A DNA stretch of 64,000 bases from Catalimonadaceae bacterium JC749 (GTDB taxonomy: Bacteria > Bacteroidota > Bacteroidia > Cytophagales > Cyclobacteriaceae): assembly GCA_021730635.1 (NCBI GenBank), contig JAJNNC010000009.1:1-64000 (forward strand). Reading direction: 5' to 3'. Positions 46,110-54,402 of the stretch are shown here, one piece after another; positions within the stretch are counted from its first letter, which is position 1; each line of letters begins with the position of its first letter. Made by a program: the position numbers and the translations under genes. The notes under the pieces were generated by a model. That model worked only from the letters and a program-made list of their open reading frames with translations, made no database searches and was not told the origin of the DNA.

Positions 46110-48767
46110 TTACTCCGACTTTAATTCCTCCACCGGATTCCCGAGAGCAGCCCGAAGGGATTGGTAGCTGATAGTGAGGAGCGCAATTACCAACGCGATC
46201 AGACCTGACAGCAAGAACACATCCCAGCGGATTTGTATCCGGTACGCATAACCTTCCAACCACTGCTGCATCAGGTACCAGGCAATAGGGATGGCTAAGA
46301 TCAATGCGGTGAGCACCAGCATCAGGAAGTTTTGGGTGAGCAAGCGGAAGATGCTGTTCAGAGGTGCACCCAATATCAGGCGAATACTGATCTCCTTGCT
46401 TCTTTGCTCTACCATGAAGGACGAGAGAGCAAACAGCCCCAGGCTGGCAATGATGATCGCCAGCATTGCAAAACTAGTGAAGATATGTCCCATCCGTTGC
46501 ACATTGGCATACATCCTGGCAAAGCTTTCATCCAGAAAAGTATATCGAAAAGCTTCCTTAGGAGAAAACCGATCCCATACGGAAGTGACTGCTGCAATTA
46601 CTTCCGACATGTTACCCGTATTGACTTTGGCCGAGACTACGGTCGGACTGTTGCCGATGACTAGGCAAAGAGGGGCTATATTTTCTGTTAATGACTCAAA
46701 ATGAAAATCTTCCACTACACCAATGACCTGCCACGCTTGCCAACCATAGATTTCCTGACCTATGGGATTGTCCAGGCCTAACACTTTGGCCATGGTTCGG
46801 TTGATAATCACTGCCTGAGAATCACCGGCTATTTCCATGTTGAAATCCCTGCCTTCTATGATCTCCATGCCCATTGTTTTGATATAGTCGTGGTCTACAA
46901 ACCATATTTGTCCATCAACCGGACTATCTATTTCTTTTCTTCCATTTTTCCAGAGGCTGTGACCGTTCCTTTTGGCACCTGCTATTGGCAGATAGTCACT
47001 TACCGATACATTTTCTACCTCTGTCAACTTGAGGAGTTCTTGCTTAAAGGCAGGAAGCTGTTCGCCCATCGTATTGGTCCCCTGTATCATTAAAACCTGT
47101 TCTTTATCAAAGCCCACCTCTTTGCTAAGTATAAAGTCTAGTTGCTGGTATATGATAAAGGTGCCAATGATCAGTATGGTGGACGTGGTAAATTGAAATA
47201 TAACCAGCATACTACGGAGTCTGGAGCTTTTACTTCCTCGACTGAGCTCGCCTTTAAGCACCTGTATAGGTTGAAAGCGAGAAAGATAAAAGGAAGGATA
47301 GAGTCCCGCCACAAAACCTACCATGAGCGCGACAGCAACCATAAGAGGAAGGAACCACCATTCCTTCCAGGGAAAGATCAGGCTTTTTACCGATAGTTCG
47401 TTAAAATAAGGCAAGCATAACCAGGCTAGTAAAAGGGCCAGGATGAAGGAAAGGAAGCTGAACAATACAGATTCGGTGAGAAACTGCTTGATCAGATCAC
47501 CACGAAACGAGCCTACTACTTTTCGTATTCCTACTTCTTTGGCCCGGTTGGCTGATTTGGCTGTAGAAAGGTTGATAAAGTTGATACAGGCAATGATCAG
47601 TATAAAGCCAGCAATGGCACCGAATAACCAGACAAAACGAATGTCACCGTGGTTTAGTCCGTCATAAATCCCCTCCGACCGGAGATGAATATCATGAATA
47701 GGCTGTAATGCAAGAGAAACGCCTTTGGCAAGTGTTTCCGCCTCTGCGATGCCGATTTCCCTCCAACTTGACAACATATAAGTTTTGACGATCTCCTCTG
47801 TCAGTTTTGAGGCTAACAGTGTAGCATCAGTGCCAGGTTGTACCTTGATGTATGTATGGAATATATTTCTCCTCCAGGTGGTATGATCTCCGGTGAAGGA
47901 CTCTGTTCCGGTGAGGGTCAGCAGGAAATCGTACTGAAAATGGGAGGTAGCAGGAAAATCTTCAAAGACGCCCCGAATGATGTAAGGTTGCATTTCATCA
48001 TCATTCAGGATCAGGGTTTTACCCAATGGATCTTCATTAGGAAAATATTTATCCGCTTTGCTTTTTGATATCGCCAGGCTGTTTGGTTCATTGAGGACCT
48101 GGGAGGGATCTCCCTTCACGAAGTGGGGCTGTAATATATCCAATAATCCCTGGTCTGTGTAGACAAAGCCTTCCTCATAAATGTTCTCCGCTTTGTCTGC
48201 CCGTCTTACCACCTGCTTTTCTCTGCCAAGAAATTCGTTACCGATAAAATGGCCAGCGTCTTCTACTTCCGGAAAATCGCTTTTCAATATACTAGCCATC
48301 ACCGCTGGAAAATAAGTATTTTTTGAAATTTCTCCCTTTATGTTGTATGCGCCAATGATCCTGTAGATACGATCGGCATCCGGATAATGCTGATCATAAC
48401 TGAGCTCATGCTTGATGAACAGCGCCATTAACAAACAGGCAGCAATGCCTAGTGATAATCCGCCGATTTTGATGGCAGAATACATCTTTTGCTTTGAGAG
48501 AGTTCTCCAACCTATTTTCCAATAACTTCCAAACATAGCATTATAATTTGTGTAGCCTGACTTTGATTTTCTGATAGCAAAAGGCCTCAGGTAATGGCAT
48601 ACCTGATACCAGTAGTTGAGCTTGGCCTGAAAGGCAGAATAGTTTTCCAGGGTTGCATAATACTTTTCTTCCAGATCCCCCTGTACTTCCTCAGCCAGGT
48701 CTTCCCGTAAAAACCAGCGCAGGAAGCGTTGAGCCAGTGGGGGTGGTATGGGTCTGTCAGGTTTCAC
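46110..48767 (-). CDS. FtsX/MacB-type ABC permease with prefix domain, divergent subfamily (array member 5)
   Basis: An 885-residue permease. The prefix resembles that of member 6 (FLREDLAEEVQGDLEE) rather than that of members 2-4 (FIKDELAEEV). The body is a third subfamily: IGWRTLSKQKMYSAIKIGGLSLGIAACLLMAL and SANRAKEVGIRKVVGSFRGDLIKQFLTE. Start codon GTG; no upstream ATG in frame. It follows member 6 by 20 bases. Two periplasmic domains and eight helices are expected. Confidence 0.9.
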   Translation of the reverse strand: MKPDRPIPPPLAQRFLRWFLREDLAEEVQGDLEEKYYATLENYSAFQAKLNYWYQVCHYLRPFAIRKSKSGYTNYNAMFGSYWKIGWRTLSKQKMYSAIKIGGLSLGIAACLLMALFIKHELSYDQHYPDADRIYRIIGAYNIKGEISKNTYFPAVMASILKSDFPEVEDAGHFIGNEFLGREKQVVRRADKAENIYEEGFVYTDQGLLDILQPHFVKGDPSQVLNEPNSLAISKSKADKYFPNEDPLGKTLILNDDEMQPYIIRGVFEDFPATSHFQYDFLLTLTGTESFTGDHTTWRRNIFHTYIKVQPGTDATLLASKLTEEIVKTYMLSSWREIGIAEAETLAKGVSLALQPIHDIHLRSEGIYDGLNHGDIRFVWLFGAIAGFILIIACINFINLSTAKSANRAKEVGIRKVVGSFRGDLIKQFLTESVLFSFLSFILALLLAWLCLPYFNELSVKSLIFPWKEWWFLPLMVAVALMVGFVAGLYPSFYLSRFQPIQVLKGELSRGSKSSRLRSMLVIFQFTTSTILIIGTFIIYQQLDFILSKEVGFDKEQVLMIQGTNTMGEQLPAFKQELLKLTEVENVSVSDYLPIAGAKRNGHSLWKNGRKEIDSPVDGQIWFVDHDYIKTMGMEIIEGRDFNMEIAGDSQAVIINRTMAKVLGLDNPIGQEIYGWQAWQVIGVVEDFHFESLTENIAPLCLVIGNSPTVVSAKVNTGNMSEVIAAVTSVWDRFSPKEAFRYTFLDESFARMYANVQRMGHIFTSFAMLAIIIASLGLFALSSFMVEQRSKEISIRLILGAPLNSIFRLLTQNFLMLVLTALILAIPIAWYLMQQWLEGYAYRIQIRWDVFLLSGLIALVIALLTISYQSLRAALGNPVEELKSE

Positions 48768-48787
48768 GTTTTGATGATTGCATTTTC

Positions 48788-51391
48788 TTATTCATCTTTT
48801 AAGCATTGGCTAGGATTCACCCGGGAAGCTTTGACGGTCTGCAAGCCCACAGTGAACCAGGCAATCAACAGGGCGGCCAGTCCGGCTCCCGCAAAATACC
48901 ACCAGGCCAGATCAATGCGATAGGCAAATCCTTGCAGCCAATGCCTTGACAAAACATAACTGACCGGCAGGGCGATCAGGATGGCGATGCCCACCATTTT
49001 GGTAAAGTCGCTGGTAAGTAAATAGACAATTCCAGCTTCCGTAGAACCCAAAATTTTGCGGATGCCAATTTCTTTCAATCGGCGTTGGGCGGTGAAGGCC
49101 GCTAATCCGAATAGCCCCAGACAGGAAATAAGAATGGTAATACCTGCAAAATAGCGTGATAGGGAAGAAACCCGTTGTTCTGCCGCATATAACGCCTGGT
49201 ATTCATCATCCAAAAACTGGTAATCAAAAGTATAACCCGGGTTAAAAGTTGCATAAAAATCCTGTAGTTTTTCAATGGTTTCCCTTTCCCTACCTGGTAC
49301 GATTTTTACAAGAACTTTTTCCGCATCTTTAGGCAGTAATCTGAAAAAGAAAGGCTTTACATTTTCGTGCAACGATTCAAAGTTGAAGTTTTTGGTGACC
49401 CCAATGATTTCCATATTATTGCCCCAAAGATTGAAGGTTTTACCGACAGGATCTTTTAGGCCCATTGCCTCAATGGCGGCTTCGTTGAGGATAATTTTTG
49501 CAGTATCTCCCCCATATTCTCGGGAGAAATATCGCCCTTCTTCCATTTCTATGCCTAACAATTGAAGCATTTCATAATTCACTCCCAGATGAAAAAACTG
49601 ATAAATGGCATCCGGATCTTTGCCTTCCCAATCAAAATAGCCGAAAGTAGCTCCGAAATCTCCAAGCATACTGCCCCTCATACTAGAAGCATTTGCCACT
49701 CCCGGAATCTTCTTGATTGCCGATAGAAAAGTTTCCGGGTCTTCAGATACTTTACCATCAATACTGAAATAAATGATATTTTCACGGTTATAACCCAGAT
49801 TTTTGGTTTGTATCAGTTTTATTTGCTCATACACTACCATCACGGAAACAATCAGGACGATTGATAGGGTAAACTGAAAAATGACCAATCCTTTTCTAAC
49901 CAGAAGCGCACTGAAAGAACTATTCAATTTTCCTTTCAAGACAGTCACCGGGTTAAATCGGGAAAGGTAGAATGCCGGGTAACTGCCCGCGAGGAGTCCG
50001 GCAAACAGGGCAATCCCCAGGAATGGAAACACAAAATTTGTATTCATTTGCAGTGAAAGTTGTTTTCCGGTAATGGTATTAAATTGGGGGAGGAAAAGTG
50101 CCACCAGCAATATGGCTATTCCTAATGCTAAAAAAGCCATCACCACAGACTCTTCCATAAACTGGAAGATCAGCGAACCTCTTCGGGCACCTATAGCTTT
50201 TTTCACCCCTACTTCCTTCATCCTACAAGTGGCTTTTGCGGTAGACAGGTTCATAAAATTGATACAGGCAATGATCAGTATAAAGATGGCGATTACGGAG
50301 AACAGTCTTACATACTCGACGCGACCTCCCGACTGCATTCCATTTTCAAAGTGATTATACAGGTACCTGTCTGAATATTTTTGCAGAAAAATGGGAGCGT
50401 CTGAATCTGCCCGTTTTGTGGTGATAAAATGCTCAATCTTTTCATTAAACTGTTGCAGATCGGTCCCTTCCTGCAGCACCAGATAGGTAATAGCATTAAA
50501 ATTACCCCAATGTGTGCCATCGCCGAGTATATCTTTATACGTCTCATAGGAAAGGACAAAATCAAATTTTTGAGAAGCGTTGGCTGGCAAATCTTGATAA
50601 ACACCTGAAACAGTAGCTTGTTTTTTAATAGTATACACCTGCCATTCTACTGTTTTTCCTACCGCGTTTTCAGGAGTTTGGAAAAGCTTTTTCGCCATAT
50701 TTTCTGATATTACCATCGAACTCTTATCAGCTATTACCTGATGTGGATCACCTTGAAGCAAGTGATAAGAAAAGACCTTGAAAAAGTTTATATCGGCAAA
50801 CCAGGCAGAAGACTTAAAATGATTGTCACCAAAGGAAATGGTAAAATTATCCATCAGGTTGGAAGTACTTGTTGCCAACTCCACTTCAGGCATTTCCGCT
50901 GATAAGGCTTCGCCCAGGAAAACCGGAGTAGTAGGCCAGGTATCTATACCCTCCTCCGTTTTTTGATTCGATAATACCTGATACAGATTAGCCTCTTTTT
51001 CATGAAAATTATCTACATGCAATTCATCGTTTACCCAAAGGAAGATGAGTAAAGCACAAGCCAGCGCAGTGGATAAACCAATCAGATTGATGAAAAAAGA
51101 ACTTGTATTGCGTTTGAAGTTCCTGAAGGAGATGATAAAGTTATGTCGGAACATAATGGTAGGGTTTGTGTAAGTCGATTTGAAATTTCTGATGGCAAAA
51201 GGCCTCAGGTAATGGAATACCTGATACCAGTAGTTGAGCTTGGCTCTAAAGGGAGAGCTACTTTCCAGCATGACATCAAATTGTTCTTCCAGATCGCCCT
51301 GCACTTCCTCAGCCAGGTCTTCCCGCAAGAACCAGCGCAGAAAACGTTGAGCCAGTGGGGGCGGTATGGGAGGGTCCTTCTTCAACGTCAA
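48788..51391 (-). CDS. FtsX/MacB-type ABC permease with prefix domain (array member 6, first after padR)
   Basis: An 867-residue permease. Its start is a TTG (ACG TTG AAG AAG GAC follows) four bases after the padR stop, so translation is probably coupled to padR. Prefix domain residues 1-77 (PPIPPPLAQRFLRWFLREDLA), then the MacB/FtsX body with TATALACALLIFLWV-like TM1, RMKEVGVKKAIGARRG and RLKEIGIRKILGST. It is the first permease of the padR-led unit, whose other members follow without a promoter-sized gap. Confidence 0.9.
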   Translation of the reverse strand: MTLKKDPPIPPPLAQRFLRWFLREDLAEEVQGDLEEQFDVMLESSSPFRAKLNYWYQVFHYLRPFAIRNFKSTYTNPTIMFRHNFIISFRNFKRNTSSFFINLIGLSTALACALLIFLWVNDELHVDNFHEKEANLYQVLSNQKTEEGIDTWPTTPVFLGEALSAEMPEVELATSTSNLMDNFTISFGDNHFKSSAWFADINFFKVFSYHLLQGDPHQVIADKSSMVISENMAKKLFQTPENAVGKTVEWQVYTIKKQATVSGVYQDLPANASQKFDFVLSYETYKDILGDGTHWGNFNAITYLVLQEGTDLQQFNEKIEHFITTKRADSDAPIFLQKYSDRYLYNHFENGMQSGGRVEYVRLFSVIAIFILIIACINFMNLSTAKATCRMKEVGVKKAIGARRGSLIFQFMEESVVMAFLALGIAILLVALFLPQFNTITGKQLSLQMNTNFVFPFLGIALFAGLLAGSYPAFYLSRFNPVTVLKGKLNSSFSALLVRKGLVIFQFTLSIVLIVSVMVVYEQIKLIQTKNLGYNRENIIYFSIDGKVSEDPETFLSAIKKIPGVANASSMRGSMLGDFGATFGYFDWEGKDPDAIYQFFHLGVNYEMLQLLGIEMEEGRYFSREYGGDTAKIILNEAAIEAMGLKDPVGKTFNLWGNNMEIIGVTKNFNFESLHENVKPFFFRLLPKDAEKVLVKIVPGRERETIEKLQDFYATFNPGYTFDYQFLDDEYQALYAAEQRVSSLSRYFAGITILISCLGLFGLAAFTAQRRLKEIGIRKILGSTEAGIVYLLTSDFTKMVGIAILIALPVSYVLSRHWLQGFAYRIDLAWWYFAGAGLAALLIAWFTVGLQTVKASRVNPSQCLKDE

Positions 51392-51394
51392 TTG

Positions 51395-51745
51395 TCAGAT
51401 TTGTCCGCCAAAGTTGAGCTTATCGGTCGCAAAAGCGGGATATTGTTGCCAGAGTGATAGTTTGAAATCTCTGGAGGCCACCAAAGCTCTCTGTCCATAG
51501 GCAGTGATGGTATAAATCCGTTTTCTCCTGCCTCCTCGCTCGGCTGTCGCTTTGCCCATAGCCGATTTTAAAAAACCTTTGTCTTCTAACCGGCTCAGGG
51601 TTGAATGCACTGCCCCAATGGATATAGACCTACCGGTCTGTGATTCAAACTCCTCCGCAAGTTTGAAGGCATACGCTTCCTCTCCCAGGATACCCACCAA
51701 CAACAAAATTACCTCTTCAAAATCGCCTAAACGTGTTTCTTTCAT
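51395..51745 (-). CDS. PadR-family transcriptional regulator
   Basis: A 116-residue PadR-type winged-helix regulator. The N-terminal DNA-binding part reads FEEVILLLVGILGEEAYAFKLAEEFE, followed by SIGAVHSTLSRLEDKGFL, and a basic GGRRKRIYTITAYGQRAL wing. PadR proteins usually repress and are released by a small ligand or stress. It starts at ATG 51743-51745, only three bases from a perfect 15-bp inverted repeat, which is its most likely operator. It leads the run of five prefix-bearing permeases. Confidence 0.93.
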   Translation of the reverse strand: MKETRLGDFEEVILLLVGILGEEAYAFKLAEEFESQTGRSISIGAVHSTLSRLEDKGFLKSAMGKATAERGGRRKRIYTITAYGQRALVASRDFKLSLWQQYPAFATDKLNFGGQI

Positions 51746-51748
51746 ATG

Positions 51749-51806
51749 TTACTAAATTGTAGAGGTAATATACTTATTTCTTTTAATTTGTTCTACAATT
51801 TAGTAA
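51749..51806. promoter_or_regulatory. Perfect 15-bp inverted repeat, likely PadR operator
   Basis: Left arm TTACTAAATTGTAGA at 51749-51763 and right arm TCTACAATTTAGTAA at 51792-51806, separated by 28 bases. Each arm is itself an imperfect dyad (TACTAAATTGTA), so it looks like two operators. It ends three bases before the padR start codon. No other copy was found near the other permeases. Confidence 0.75.
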
Positions 51807-51863
51807 GAAATATTTTATGAGATTGACTGCTTTACGCTTCTGACATGGTAGAAAAGCTTTACC

Positions 51864-54227
51864 TCACTCCTCTTTCAGGCATGCTACCGGATTCACCCTG
51901 GCGGCTTTGATCGTCTGCAAGCCCACGGTGAACCAGGCAATCAACAGGGCTACCAGCCCGGCTCCCGCGAAATACCACCACTTTATATCAATGCGGAAAG
52001 CAAAACTTTCTAACCATTGCGCCGTGAGCAGGTAGCTCAGCGGTAATGCAATCAGAATGGCTATCATCACCATTCTGGTAAAATCACCGGATAATAAATA
52101 GACAATACCCCATTCACTGGCGCCCAGTACTTTCCGTATGCCTATCTCTTTTAATCTTCTCTCCGCCGTGAAAGTAGCCAAGCCAAACAAACCCAGGCAA
52201 CAGATCAGGACCGCTAACCCGGCAAAGTATCTCGATAGGACAGAAACTCGTTGTTCGGCCACATAAAGCGCCTGGTAATCCTCATCCAGAAAACGGTAGT
52301 CCAAAGAAAAGCCTGGATTGAATATCCGGTATTGCTGCTGCAGTTGTGCCAGTACCTCCTGCTCTCTCCCCGCTTCTATTTTGACCATGATGTTCCATGT
52401 GTTCTGCGGGGCTAAATAAAAGAACAGCGGTTTGACCACCTCATGAAAAGATTCGAAATGAAAGTCCCGGGTTACTCCCACAATTTCCATATCCCTTCCC
52501 CAAAGTTTGACTGTTTTCCCAACGGGGTCGGTGAACCCCATAAATTCAATGGCTGCTTCATTGAAAATGATCTTGGCTGTATCTGTTACAAAATCTCTGG
52601 AAAAAGATCTGCCTTCTTTCATGGAGATTCCTAACATCTCAATGACACCATAGTTGACCGCTACCCGCTCAAACTCGGTTCTGTCATCCGGGTTTTTCCC
52701 GGTCCATTCGATGCCGTAAGTACCCCCGTTATGGCCTGTCATATCATGCTCCGTACTGGAAGCTTCCAGGATGCCGGGCAGCTGCCTGATTTCAAAAAGA
52801 AAGGATTCCAGCTTATCATTTTCACTGAGCTGCCCTTCTCTACCAAACAGGACAATGTTATCTTTATCATATCCCAGGTTCTTCGTCTGCACGTATTTGA
52901 TCTGCTGGTAGACTACCCAGACTGACACAATGAGGATCACCGACAGGGTAAACTGAAAAACGACCAACCCTTTCCGGGCCCAGAGTTCACCAATTGCACT
53001 GTTCAGTTTGCCCTTCAGTACGATGGCCGGATTGAAATTGGAAAGGTACAAGGCAGGGTAACTACCCGCTATCAGGCCGGTGAGTAAGAGGATAAGCAGC
53101 AGCGGTACCATAAAGCTTGTATTGACATGCAAGTCGAGCTGTTTTTCCGTAATCTCATTGAACTGAGGCAGAAACAGGGCTACCAGCAACAGGGCTACCA
53201 TGAGCGAAAAAAGGGTCATCAAGACAGCTTCTCCCAGATATTGAACAACGAGGGATTTTCGTTGGGCTCCCAATGCTTTTTTGATCCCTACTTCTTTCAT
53301 CCTGCGGGAGGCCCGGGCAGTCGATAAGTTCATAAAATTGATACAGGCAATAAAAAGAATGAAAAGGGCAATAATAGAAAACAGTTTCACATATTCTATG
53401 CGTCCACCAGACTGTACCCCATTCTCATATTGGCTGTAGAGATAGGACTGAGAAAATGAGGTAGCAAAGGGGGTGCGATGGTTGGCGGCTCCCTCGGTTT
53501 TTTCCCGGACTAGATCCTCAATTTTACGATTAAACTGTTCAATGTCCGTTCCTTCCCGAAGCAGCAAAAACGTTTGAGGCATGGTATTAAACCAGTTGGT
53601 TACCCATTCGTTTTCATCCCAGAATGCCTTAAATGGCAAAACAAAATCAAACCGTACCGAGGATCGAGAGGGCACATTACTGAAAACACCGGAAACCTGG
53701 TAAGATTTCTCCTGTTGCCATTCTACCACTTTTCCAATCACGTCATCGGTCGTGCCAAATAAGCGGATGGCCAGTTCTTCCGAAATAACTATGGCGTTTT
53801 TATCAGCCAATACCTGCTGCTTATCTCCCTGAAGCAGGTCGTAGGAGAATAACTGAAAGAAATCGGCACTCACATGCATCCCCTCTGCCTTGATGTCCTT
53901 CTCTCCTACCGACAGCGTATGGCTACCGACATAGGTAGTAGTCACAGCAAATTCCACTTCAGGCATTTCCTGGGCCAGTGCCTCCGCTGTAGGTCCTGAG
54001 GTAGATTTTCTTGTGATGACACTTCCTGCCTGGTCTACATGTTCCATGACCTGATAAAGCTGGCTGTCTTTTTCATGAAATTTATCTATTGCCAATTCAT
54101 CACTGACCCACAGATATATCAAAAGCATACAGGCTAAGCCTGTAGACAAACCAATCAAATTAATGAAAAACGAGGTTTTGTAACGTAATAAGGTACGATA
54201 GGTGAGCAGGAAGTCATGTCGAAACAT
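51864..54227 (-). CDS. FtsX/MacB-type ABC permease, prefix-less (array member 7)
   Basis: A 787-residue permease of the same subfamily as members 1-3, starting at ATG (MFRHDFLLTYRTLLRYKTSFF). No prefix domain. The periplasmic domains differ from those of its paralogs (HVDQAGSVITRKSTSGPTAEA). RMKEVGIKKALGAQ and RLKEIGIRKVLGAS are present. It is upstream of padR on the same strand; the operator lies 58 bases after its gene start side's end, so it may belong to a separate transcript with member 8. Confidence 0.9.
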   Translation of the reverse strand: MFRHDFLLTYRTLLRYKTSFFINLIGLSTGLACMLLIYLWVSDELAIDKFHEKDSQLYQVMEHVDQAGSVITRKSTSGPTAEALAQEMPEVEFAVTTTYVGSHTLSVGEKDIKAEGMHVSADFFQLFSYDLLQGDKQQVLADKNAIVISEELAIRLFGTTDDVIGKVVEWQQEKSYQVSGVFSNVPSRSSVRFDFVLPFKAFWDENEWVTNWFNTMPQTFLLLREGTDIEQFNRKIEDLVREKTEGAANHRTPFATSFSQSYLYSQYENGVQSGGRIEYVKLFSIIALFILFIACINFMNLSTARASRRMKEVGIKKALGAQRKSLVVQYLGEAVLMTLFSLMVALLLVALFLPQFNEITEKQLDLHVNTSFMVPLLLILLLTGLIAGSYPALYLSNFNPAIVLKGKLNSAIGELWARKGLVVFQFTLSVILIVSVWVVYQQIKYVQTKNLGYDKDNIVLFGREGQLSENDKLESFLFEIRQLPGILEASSTEHDMTGHNGGTYGIEWTGKNPDDRTEFERVAVNYGVIEMLGISMKEGRSFSRDFVTDTAKIIFNEAAIEFMGFTDPVGKTVKLWGRDMEIVGVTRDFHFESFHEVVKPLFFYLAPQNTWNIMVKIEAGREQEVLAQLQQQYRIFNPGFSLDYRFLDEDYQALYVAEQRVSVLSRYFAGLAVLICCLGLFGLATFTAERRLKEIGIRKVLGASEWGIVYLLSGDFTRMVMIAILIALPLSYLLTAQWLESFAFRIDIKWWYFAGAGLVALLIAWFTVGLQTIKAARVNPVACLKEE

Positions 54228-54402
54228 AGGGGTAGCGTTAAAGTGAATAAGTGTCTGGCTTTCCTTTCATTAAGGCTGCCAACTGTGAAAAACGGTAGTA
54301 GTGATCCATGAATCTTTATTATCCCGGGCACTAAAAATGCTTGAAATTCGGGTTACTCTGATAATGGAAGAAGGTTACACCCAGCATGAGATAAAAGTTT
54401 TC

